From positions 49,029,427 to 49,093,426 of the forward strand of contig NC_084472.1 of assembly GCF_027409185.1 (NCBI RefSeq): a stretch of 64,000 nucleotides of DNA, given 5' to 3'. This DNA comes from Cynocephalus volans (lineage: Eukaryota > Chordata > Mammalia > Dermoptera > Cynocephalidae). The number at the start of each line of letters is the position of its first letter. The stretch's first letter is position 1. The notes under the pieces are model-generated. The model saw only the letters and a list, made by a program, of their open reading frames with translations. It was not told where the DNA came from and did not search any database. This document shows, piece by piece, positions 34,740 to 43,855 of this stretch. Made by a program: the position numbers and the translations under genes.

Positions 34740-35883
34740 AGCGCCCGAGCGGCGCCGCGACTGAACAGCCCGAGACGGCAGCGCCGAGAACACGGAAGGC
34801 AACAAACCAGAGGCAGAGCGAGCGCCCGACCTGGCACAGCACTGTGAGTGATCCCTGGCACAGCTCTGTTCGGGGGGTGGATGCCCACGCGGCTCCCGCC
34901 TGCACCACCAGGCCACTCACTGCCCCGGTGCTGCCTCCATTTTCCCAGGTGCGGGCAGCTCCGCCCTGCTCGGCCATCACTGAGCCCATTTGCTTGGCCT
35001 GGCGCGGGGCTTTCCGGACCCCGCGGGCCAGCCTCCTCTCCCACTCCCTCCGCGGTTCTCTGGCGGGGCTGGGGGTGTGGGGCGTCCCGACCAGTGTTGG
35101 GAGGGCTAGGAAGTACGGGCGGGCCGACTGTCACTCCACCACACCCTCGACTCCGGCCCGGTAAACTTCCTGTTACTGGGAGGCAGATACCATCTCTGCG
35201 ACCACCAGTTTGGAAAAAAGCCTAACGAATTTCTGGTTGGGAATAGTGTGGTAGGAGAGTTCCCAGGTCCGCTTGAACCTGCCGGAGAGCAGGCTGCAGG
35301 CGGGCACTAGACTCGGTTTATACCAGGGGGATACAAAGGTGAACAAGACCCGAGAAAGATCTACACAGTGCTACAAAGGCACCCAGAGAGACCGGTCGTC
35401 TGTGCCTAGCAGAAAACTGGTAGACTTCCTGGGCGAGGCAGTGCTGAGCAGGGTCTTGAAGGCCCAGCTGATAGACGAGGGGTGCAGAAGACACACCCCA
35501 GCCCAGCAAAGTGTGCACAGAGGGGGGAGACGTGCGGCCAGGGAGGCGGAGACTCGACAGAAACCACACACCCGGTGGGGTCGCCACTGCACGATCTAAC
35601 AGCCTGGGCCAGAGCACACGGAACAGGGAGAAGTCCTGTACAGAAAGTGAAAGCTCAACAGAGATCACACACCCTGTGGTACGTGATCCACCAGCCCAGC
35701 AGAGTCCAAGCTGACCAGAAAGGTGGATCCCCAGAGAAGCCCAAGACCCGAGGCAACCACACACACAAGATACTAGAGGCCAACTGAGCAGTCACGGCGG
35801 GAGCCATACCAAATTGGCAACCACAGCAACATCCTAGTTAGTCATTAGTCTCAAACCGGTGGACTGTGAAACCCCCTGCCACA

Positions 35884-36855
35884 ATGAATAAACACCAAAA
35901 AAAAGACACCAGAAATACAAAGAATCAAGAAAGTACACCACCAAAAGTTAATAAATCTCATACTCTAGATCCTATAGAACAAGAAGCCCTTGAAATAACT
36001 GACAAGGAATTTCGAGTGATAATTCTAAGGAAACTGAATGAGATACAAGAAAACTCAGCTAGACATCATGATGAAATGAGGAAAAGTATACAGGATCTGA
36101 AAGAGGAAATATACAAGGAAATCAATGTCCTGAAAAAAAATGTAGCAGAACTTGCTGAACTGAAGAAGTTATTCAGCGAAATAAAAAACACAACGGAGAG
36201 TTTACCCAGCAGGCTTGTCGAAGTTGAAGAGAGAACCTCTGAACTTGAAGATGGGCTGTTTGAAATAACAGAAGCAGACAAAAAGAAAGAAAAAAGAATC
36301 AAGGACATGGAAGAAAATCTGAGAGAGATATCAGACAACCTCAAGCGCTCAAATATCCGAGTCATGGGTATTCCAGAAGGGGAGGAAAATGGAGATTCCA
36401 TTGAAAACATATTCAACAAAATAGTGGCAGAAAACTTCCCAGGTATAGGAAAAATCACAGATCTTCAGATCCAGGAAGCTCAACGATCACCAAACGTATT
36501 CAACCCAAAAAGGCCTTCTCCAAGACATGTCATAGTCAAATTGGCAAAACTCAGAGACAAAGAGAGAATCTTAAAAGCTGCAAGAGAGAAGCGTCAAATC
36601 ACCTATAAGGGAGCCCCAATCAGGTTAACATCAGACTTTTCATCACAAACCCTAAAAGCTAGAAAGTATATTTTCAAAATACTAAAAGACAAAGATTGCC
36701 AGCCAAGAATACTCTACCCTGCAAGGCTATCCTTCCGAAATGAGGGGCAAATAGTATATTTCTCAGACAAACAAAAACTGCGGGAGTTCACTACCACAAG
36801 ACCACCCTTACAAGAAATCCTCAAGGGAGTACTGGGTTTGGTTCCTGAAAAATAA
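35884..36855 (+). CDS. L1 ORF1 protein, RNA-binding chaperone
   Basis: ORF1p coats the L1 RNA as a trimer and acts as nucleic acid chaperone in the cytoplasmic L1 particle. I chose the ATG at 35884 (MNKHQKKDT), which gives 323 residues. The frame is open from a GTG at 35866, but an AUG start is expected in eukaryotes. From this start, a basic N-terminus is followed by a long coiled coil at about 35-145 (many E/K heptads), an RRM-like domain at about 150-240 (NIRVMGIPEG, then PRHVIVKLAK) and a C-terminal domain (AAREKRQITYKGAPIRLTSD, then QPRILYPARLSFRNEGQI). Length is close to the 338 residues of human ORF1p. No stop or frameshift is seen. Confidence 0.95.
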   Translation: MNKHQKKDTRNTKNQESTPPKVNKSHTLDPIEQEALEITDKEFRVIILRKLNEIQENSARHHDEMRKSIQDLKEEIYKEINVLKKNVAELAELKKLFSEIKNTTESLPSRLVEVEERTSELEDGLFEITEADKKKEKRIKDMEENLREISDNLKRSNIRVMGIPEGEENGDSIENIFNKIVAENFPGIGKITDLQIQEAQRSPNVFNPKRPSPRHVIVKLAKLRDKERILKAAREKRQITYKGAPIRLTSDFSSQTLKARKYIFKILKDKDCQPRILYPARLSFRNEGQIVYFSDKQKLREFTTTRPPLQEILKGVLGLVPEK

Positions 36856-37042
36856 CTACCACTGCCATAAAAACCTAAGAAAAATCTAAACCCGCTAGTA
36901 CAATAAAAATGGCATTCATGAAGAGAAAACAAGCTAACAAAAACACTATCTACAACCTAAGGAACCAACAAACAAAGAAACCAAACAGTAAATCAGAAAG
37001 CAAGGAACAAAAGACACCTAAGACAACCAAACAACCAATAAA
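36856..37042 (+). other. L1 inter-ORF spacer
   Basis: 187 A-rich bases separate ORF1 and ORF2. Human L1 has 63, so this spacer is long. ORF2 in L1 is thought to be translated by inefficient reinitiation after ORF1. No Kozak-like context stands out at the ORF2 AUG (AAAATGC). Confidence 0.85.
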
Positions 37043-40000
37043 ATGCTAGGAATAAATCAACACCTTTCAATAACAACTCTTAATGTTAAAGGCTTAAATT
37101 CCCCAATTAAAAGACACAGACTGGCTGACTGGATCAAAAAGCAGGACCCAACTATATGCTGCCTACAAGAGACCCACCTCACCCATAAAGATTCACACAG
37201 ACTAAGAGTGAAAGGATGGAAAAAGATTTACCATGCAAACAGAAAAGAAAAACGAGCTGGAGTGGCTATTCTTATATCTGACAAAATAGACTTTAAACTA
37301 AAAACCATAAAAAGAGACAATGAGGGACACTACTTAATGATAAAAGGACTGATCCATCAAGAAGACATAACAATCATAAATATGTACGCACCCAATGTTG
37401 GAGCAGCCAGATTTATAAAACAAACTCTATTAGACCTAAAGAAGGAAATAGACACTAATACCATAATAGCAGGGGACCTGAACACTCCACTGTCAATATT
37501 AGACAGATCATCTAGGCAAAGAATCAGTAGAGAAACACAAGATCTAAACAAGACTCTAGACCAATTGGAATTGGCAGATATCTACAGAACATTCCACCCA
37601 ACAACCTCAGAATATTCATTCTTCTCATCAGCACATGGATCATTCTCCAGGATAGATCACATATTAGGTCACAAATCAAGTCTCAATAAATTCAAAAAAA
37701 TTGGAATTATCCCATGTATCTTCTCAGACCACAATGGATTAAAACTAGAAATTAATAACAAACGAAACTCTGGAAACTATACAAACACATGGAAATTAAA
37801 CAGCATTCTACTTAATGACATATGGGTCGAAGAAGAAATCAAACAGGAAATCAAAAAGTTTATTGAAACTAATGAAAACAATGATACATCATACCAAAAC
37901 CTGTGGGATACTGCAAAAGCAGTATTGAGGGGAAAATTTATTGCATTAAATGCTCACTTCAGAAGAATGGAAAGATGGCAAGTGAACAACCTAACACTTC
38001 ACCTTAAACATCTAGAAAAACAAGAACAATCCAATCCTAAAGTTAGCAGACGGAAAGAAATCATTAAGATCAGAGCAGAACTGAATGAAATTGAAAACCA
38101 AAAAACAATTCAAAAGATCAACGAATCAAAAAGTTGGTTTTTTGAAAAGATAAATAAAATTGACAAACCATTAGCATGGCTAACAAAAAAAAGAAGAGAG
38201 AAGACTCAAATAACAAAAATTAGAAATGAAAAAGGCGATATTACAACTGATTCATCTGAAATACAAGGAATCATTCGAGACTACTATAAACAACTATACG
38301 CCAACAAATTTGAAAATCTGGAGGAAATGGATAAATTTCTGGACACACACAAGCTCCCAAAACTGAACCGTGAAGACATAGAAAATTTGAACAGACCAAT
38401 AACAATAAAGGAGATTGAAGCTGTTATCAGAAGGCTCCCAACAAAGAAAAGCCCAGGACCAGATGGATTCACAGCAGAATTTTACCAAACATTCAAAGAG
38501 GAATTGACACCGATTCTTTACAAACTATTCCAAAAGATTGAAACGGACGCAAATCTCCCAAACTCATTCTATGAAGCAAACATCATCCTGATACCAAAAC
38601 CAGGTAAAGATATAACCAAAAAAGAAAACTACAGGCCGATATCCTTGATGAATATAGATGCAAAAATCCTCACTAAAATACTAGCAAACAGAATACAGCA
38701 ACACATACGAAAAATTATTCATCACGATCAAGTGGGATTCATCCCAGGGATGCAAGGTTGGTTCAACATACGCAAATCAATAAATGTGATACACCATATT
38801 AATAAACTCAAACACAAGGACCATATGATCATCTCTATAGATGCTGAAAAAGCATTTGATAAAGTTCAGCACTCATTCATGACAAAGACCCTCTATAAGT
38901 TAGGTATAGAGGGAAAGTATCTCAACATAATTAAAGCCATATATGCCAAACCCACTGCCAATATCATCCTGAATGGGGAAAAGCTGAAAGCTTTTCCTTT
39001 AAGAACAGGCACTAGAGAAGGATGCCCACTCTCACCACTCCTATTCAACATAGTGTTGGAAGTACTAGCCAGAGCAATCAGAGAAGAGAAGGAAATAAAG
39101 GGCATCCAGATCGGAAAAGATGAAGTCAAACTGTCCCTGTTTGCAGATGACATGATCCTATATATCGAACAGCCTAAAACCTCTACAAAAAAACTGTTGG
39201 AATTGATAAATGATTTCAGCACAGTAGCAGGATACAAAATCAACACACAAAAATCAGTAGCATTTCTTTTCTCCAATAGTGAACATGCAGAAGGAGAAAT
39301 CAAGAAAGCCTGCCCATTTACAATAGCCACCAAAAAAATAAAATACTTAGGAATTGAGTTAACCAAGGAGGTGAAAAATCTCTATAATGAGAACTACAAA
39401 CCACTGCTGAGAGAAATTAGAGAGGATACAAGAAGATGGAAAGATATTCCATGCTCTTGGATTGGAAGAATCAACATAGTGAAAATGTCCATACTACCCA
39501 AAGTGATATACAAATTCAATGCAATCCCCATCAAAATTCCAAAGACATTTTTCTCAGAAATGGAAAAAACTATCCAGACATTTATATGGAACAATAAAAG
39601 ACCACGAATAGCCAAAGCAATGCTCAGCAAAAAAATAAAGCTGGAGGCATAACACTACCTGACTTTAAGCTATACTACAAAGCTATAATAACCAAAACAG
39701 TATGGTACTGGCATAAAAACAGACACACTGACCAATGGAATAGAATAGAGAATCCAGAAATCAACCCACACACTTACTGCCATCTGATCTTTGACAAAGG
39801 CACCAAGCCTATTCACTGGGGAAGGGACTGCCTCTTCAGCAAGTGGTGCTGGGATAACTGGATATCGATATGCAGGAGAATGAAACTAGATCCATACCTC
39901 TCACCGTATACTAAAATCAACTCAAAATGGATTAAGGATTTAAATATACACCCTGAGACAATAAAACTTCTTAAAGAAAACATAGGAGAAACACTTCAGG

Positions 40001-40869
40001 AAATAGGACTGGGCACAGACTTCATGAATACGACCCCAAAAGCACGGGCAACCAAAGGAAAAATAAACAAATGGGATTATATCAAACTAAAAAGCTTCTG
40101 CACAGTAAAAGAAACAATTAAAAGAGTTAAAAGACAACCAACAGAGTGGGAGAAAATATTTGCAAAATATACATCTGACAAAGGATTAATATCCAGAATA
40201 TATAAGGAACTCAAACAACTTTACAAGAAGAAAACAAGCAACCCAATTAAAAAATGGGCAAAAGAGCTAAGTAGGCATTTCTCTAAGGAAGATATCCAAA
40301 TGGCCAACAGACATATGAAAAAATGCTCAACATCACTCAGCATCCGGGAAATGCAAATCAAAACCACATTGAGATACCATCTAACCCCAGTTAGGATGGC
40401 TAAAATCCAAAAGACTATGAACGATAAATGCTGGCGAGGCTGCGGAGAAAAAGGAACTCTCATACATTGTTGGTGGGACTGCAAAATGGTGCAGCCTCTA
40501 TGGAAAATGGTATGGAGGTTCCTTAAACAATTGCAAATAGATCTACCATACAACCCAGCCATCCCACTGTTGGGAATATACCCAGAGGAATGGAAATCAT
40601 CAAGTCGAAGGTATACCTGTTCCCCAAAGTTCATCGCAGCACTCTTTACAATAGCCAAGAGTTGGAACCAGCCCAAATGCCCATCATCAGATGAGTGGAT
40701 ACGGAAAATGTGGTACATCTACACAATGGAATACCACTCAGCTATAAAAACGAATGAAATACTGCCATTTGCAACAACATGGATGGACCTTGAGAGAATT
40801 ATATTAAGTGAAACAAGTCAGGCACAGAAAGAGAAATACCACATGTTCTCACTTATTGGAGGGAGCTAA
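37043..40869 (+). pseudogene. L1 ORF2 (EN-RT), one frameshift
   Basis: ORF2p nicks target DNA and primes reverse transcription there. The 869-codon first part has the apurinic-type endonuclease with all landmark residues at their human positions: N14, E43, D145, N147, D205, D229 and H230. The reverse transcriptase follows, with [30 protein letters not shown] and the catalytic FADD at 700-703. The frame then stops at 39650-39652. The downstream sequence continues in the next frame to 40869 and holds the C-terminal cysteine motif C-x3-C-x7-H-x4-C (codons at 40429, 40441, 40465, 40480). The shift lies at or near the A7 run at 39629-39635 and equals loss of one base. The total would match the usual 1275 codons. 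The copy as given cannot make a full ORF2p. A base-calling error in the A run is possible. Confidence 0.95.
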
Positions 40870-41093
40870 AATTTAATATATAAATTCACACACACACATA
40901 CACACACACACACACACAAACCGGGGGTGGGGGGGAAGAAGATATAACAACCACAATTATTTGAAGTTGATACAACAAGCAAACAGAAAGGACATTGTTG
41001 GGGGGGGGAGGGCGAAGGGAGGGAGGTTTTGGTGATGGGGAGCAATAATCAGCTACAATGTATATCGACAAAATAAAATTTAAAAAAAAAAGA
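40870..41093 (+). other. L1 3'UTR and poly(A) tail
   Basis: The short 3'UTR has a CA microsatellite (40886-40918) and two G-rich purine tracts (40922-40935 and 40998-41040). A G-rich polypurine tract is a conserved mammalian L1 3'UTR feature. AATAAA lies at 41072-41077 and the A tail follows at 41082-41093. Confidence 0.9.
40886..40918. repeat. (CA)n microsatellite in L1 3'UTR
   Basis: CA repeat with one TA interruption, just after the ORF2 stop region. Confidence 0.95.
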
Positions 41094-41109
41094 AAAGTTC
41101 ATGGTCCAG
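41094..41109 (+). repeat. L1 target-site duplication, 3' copy
   Basis: Exact 16-bp copy of 34164-34179, directly after the L1 A-rich tail. Confidence 0.95.
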
Positions 41110-41423
41110 TAAGGAAACCATACGAAACCAGAAGGCTTCTCAGTGCCCGTAAAAAAAGCAGCAAAATTTGGTAGTCTTACTTAACCTAAAAGTATTCCAA
41201 ATTTATTTTCCAATTCAGAACTCTCTGCTAATAGCCAGACCCATACTTCTTCCCAGTTACTGGAAATTTCTACCTGAATATTCAGAAACGTTAAATTTAG
41301 TCTCTTAAAAATTTAACTCTTCAACTTCTCTTTAATATTGATTGCTTGTTTGTTTGTTTGTTTGGTATTTATTGTCTTGCACCATGATCTTGGCTCTGGG
41401 CACCTCTACTCTTCCAGTTCCCC
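41110..41423. other. Unassigned DNA with (TTTG)n
   Basis: Contains a TTTG tetranucleotide repeat at 41342-41364. Nothing else is recognised. Confidence 0.5.
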
Positions 41424-41479
41424 ATGTTGGAAGGCTAACAGGCACCCTTGAGGGGTGCCTGCCAGTCAACCTCCAACAT
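41424..41479. other. Imperfect 56-nt hairpin
   Basis: The arms 41424-41447 and 41453-41479 pair. The inner eight bases AGGCACCC and GGGTGCCT and the outer eight ATGTTGGA and TCCAACAT pair perfectly, with mismatches and a bulge between. The loop is TTGAG. It could be a relic of a palindromic transposon or a small-RNA-like hairpin. It is shorter than a typical pre-miRNA. Confidence 0.55.
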
Positions 41480-41559
41480 AAATCACTTAACAAGATCATC
41501 TTAACTAATTTCTAAATACTTCTCTAACTCCTTCTCTTATTCCTAGACTTTATTAGTTG

Positions 41560-41712
41560 CATTTATCATCTTACATCAAGATATTTGTTTATAAGTTTGT
41601 TTTTCACCCCTGTTGGATTGAAGTTCCATGAAATCAAGGACAACATCTTCTTAAATTTGTGTTGAGCACCTTGTATAATATTTGGCATACAGTGGGTGCT
41701 CAATAAATTAAG
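41560..41712 (+). mobile_element. L2 LINE 3' end
   Basis: The order TTGAAGTTCCATGAAATCAA, AGGACAACATCTTC, GAGCACCTTGTATAATATTT, GGCATACAGTGGGTGCTCAA and TAAATTAAG follows the L2 3' terminus. Confidence 0.6.
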
Positions 41713-43366
41713 TTCCATTCTTGATAATTAAATAGTTGATGAGCAAATGTTTACTAACTTCCTTGTGAATGGACACTTCCTAAAATGAGTCTTAAACTTT
41801 TAAAAGTGTCAAGGATAGAGCTTAACATTCTAGAACAATGTGATATTCACATTTACACTAACATGTATTTTCTACATTTGAGTAATCTGCCTCTACCAAT
41901 TTCTCATTCTTAAATTCTATCTCTATATCTCTTCTCCCCAAGCTATGATTACATAATTTCCATTCTTTTGAAACACAGCTAGCCTAGGAGCTAATGGACA
42001 CCGTCCCATCTAAAAGAGTAAATTTATATCAGCCAAGATCTTATTTGCACAATCCTATGTTTTCTCTACTCGCCAGGAAAACAAGTTGTTTGCAAAGTTA
42101 TGCTGAGGCTCCTTCTTCCCACAGAATAGCACCTAAAGGAGGTGATAGAATACAGGAACATGTGGTATTATGTTTGGAATGTTTCTCTGCCTAATTGGCC
42201 TGAATTTATGAGTACATAATAACCTTCTCTATGCATTTTCAAACCCAGACAGCATTATAAAATAAACCTGAGTAATATCCAGGCTGCTTTGTTTTATGGG
42301 GATCTTTATAGCATGAGCATGTTGCACACAAATGTATGAGGTATGCCCAGATGTTTTCACTCATTTATACTTCTCAGAGCAGCAGCAACAATATGAATGC
42401 ATTTCAGACAGCATCATTAAAAATCACACTTGGACTCATTTTATTAGGTGAAAAGGAAATGTGTTTCTTCTCACTTCCAAATGACTTTAGAAGTCAAGAG
42501 TTAAGTTGTCCAATAGGTGACTACCTCTCCCTTTCTACATTCTTTTGCCAAATCATTGTTATATTTGCTTTCCTATTCTGGTTTTTAGGTTTCTCTGCTG
42601 TTTTGTATTTTAAACAGCTAATCAGCTCCAGGAAGCAGAAATTTATTGCTGCTCAGTGTCCACTGGTTTTTTTTTTCTTACTGTCTGGTTACTTGAATTA
42701 ATGCTATAATATTTTGGATACCATTACATTATGACAGAACAATCTTTCCTCTGCTATGAGTATCAGTAGAGAACAGTTTATAAGCAATATTGTACTTTCC
42801 TGACTCAATAAGTGGGTAATTTGTTCCAATGGGCAAACTTGCATGACTTTCTTATTATAAAAATAAATGAAATAAGATACTCACCTGGCTTTTCAAAACT
42901 TTACTATGAGGTTTGTTTTGGATTTTTAAAGACACTGAGAAAAGCAAAGAGATGAAAACTCTGGAAAGTAATGCAAGAGCTCCTGATGACATCTCAGCTA
43001 TAGCTGGTAATTTGGTTATTCTGCTTTATAATCTGCCAGGCTTCTCACAATAGATTATTTAATTCACCAACATTCTGTATAAGCCATAAAGAGTCACAGC
43101 CCACCTGAAATGACTATTCTTACTTAGGTCCTTTGTAGGCAGGAGAGGCTCCTGGAGGAGGTTCCCTGCTTAGGCAGCCCATATACACCAACATTTTTGA
43201 ATCTGTAACACATCTGAGAACTTGAGGTATCACAAAAAAAAGAATAATTTTATATTTCCTCTTATAAAATCCTATACCAGCCACACATTATTCTAGCAAC
43301 ATATTTAGCTAAAACTGCCATACCCAATCATTCAGTTATATAAGCCACATTTTAAAATTGCTTTAA
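41713..43366. other. Unassigned DNA
   Basis: A 121-codon plus-strand frame at 42336-42701 has a hydrophobic, low-complexity end and no domain I recognise. No repeats are recognised. Confidence 0.4.
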
Positions 43367-43367
43367 A

Positions 43368-43596
43368 CAAGTTTCTCTACCTCAGCACTACTAACATTTG
43401 GGGCTGCATAACTCTTGGTTGTGGGAGGCTGCCCTGTGCACTATACACTGTTTAGCAGCACCACTGGTCTCCACTCACTAGATGGTAGTAGCACCTCCCC
43501 ACCCCAAAGCCATGACAATTCAAACTGTTTCTAGACATTGCCAAATGTTCCCTGAAAGGCAAAAATCACCCCTGGTTGGGAACTACTGCTTTCAAC
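43368..43596 (-). mobile_element. MER5A-like hAT DNA transposon
   Basis: The plus strand reads CTCAGCACTACTAACATTTG, then CTCTTGGTTGTGGGAGGCTG, CCCTGTGCACTATACACTGT, TTAGCAGCACCACTGGTCTC, CTAGATGGTAGTAGCACC, TTGCCAAATGTTCCCTG and GGTTGGGAACTACTGCTTT. This is the reverse of the MER5A non-autonomous Charlie element, nearly full length and moderately diverged. Confidence 0.88.
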
Positions 43597-43721
43597 AAAC
43601 CCAGATTACCTCTAATTAGAAGGAAAAAATTGTTATTTCCCAGCTCTTGAGAAGCCTGTGTGATATACAGGGGTGCAGGTGATGGTGAACACATGGGGTG
43701 GAATCAGCCCACTCAGAGTTT

Positions 43722-43855
43722 ATAGTTTCCTCATCTGTAAAAAGCAGATCCTAAAAGCCTGCTTTTGAAGACAGCTGAAAGATAATGTATGCAAAATACT
43801 AACAAAGTGTCTGGAGCATATTATCTGTTTAAAAAGGAGTAGCTGTTTTATTATA
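43722..43855 (+). mobile_element. MIR SINE fragment
   Basis: GTTTCCTCATCTGTAAAAAG is the MIR core, and GTGTCTGGAGCATATTA matches the later part. The 5' part is lost. Confidence 0.55.

Larger units (their letters stand above)
34180..35883 (+). promoter_or_regulatory. L1 5'UTR with internal promoter
   Basis: The 5'UTR of an L1 carries an internal RNA polymerase II promoter that drives full-length transcripts. The first bases include CAAGATGGCGG at 34190-34200, the YY1-type site that sets the start in human L1. The first kilobase is GC- and CpG-rich, in sharp contrast with the surrounding AT-rich DNA, so it would be an isolated methylation target. The SINE interrupts it at 34573. Promoter activity is inferred from position and family, not shown. 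Confidence 0.8.
34180..41093 (+). mobile_element. Full-length young L1 retrotransposon
   Basis: This non-LTR retrotransposon is complete from a CpG-rich 5'UTR to a poly(A) tail. The order is 5'UTR (34180-35883, with a nested SINE), ORF1 (35884-36855), a 187-bp inter-ORF spacer, ORF2 (37043-40869, one frameshift), a 3'UTR of about 210 bp and an AATAAA at 41072-41077, with the tail to 41093. Exact 16-bp target-site duplications bracket it. Total length is about 6.9 kb, about 6.75 kb without the SINE and its duplicated target. The exact flanking repeats and nearly intact ORFs indicate a recent insertion from a lineage active in this species. Confidence 0.97.

Noticed and set aside
34555..35134. 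Long overlapping frames on both strands in the L1 5'UTR (125-166 codons), possibly like the antisense ORF0 of primate L1
   Set aside because: High GC and CpG content depletes stop codons on both strands. None shows a conserved motif, and several cross the nested SINE.
35866..35883. GTG start for L1 ORF1
   Set aside because: Eukaryotic L1 ORF1 starts at AUG; the in-frame ATG at 35884 is the plausible start.
36066..36458. Minus-strand 130-codon frame inside L1 ORF1
   Set aside because: It is the shadow of the coiled-coil codons of ORF1 (Ser- and Phe-rich reverse translation).
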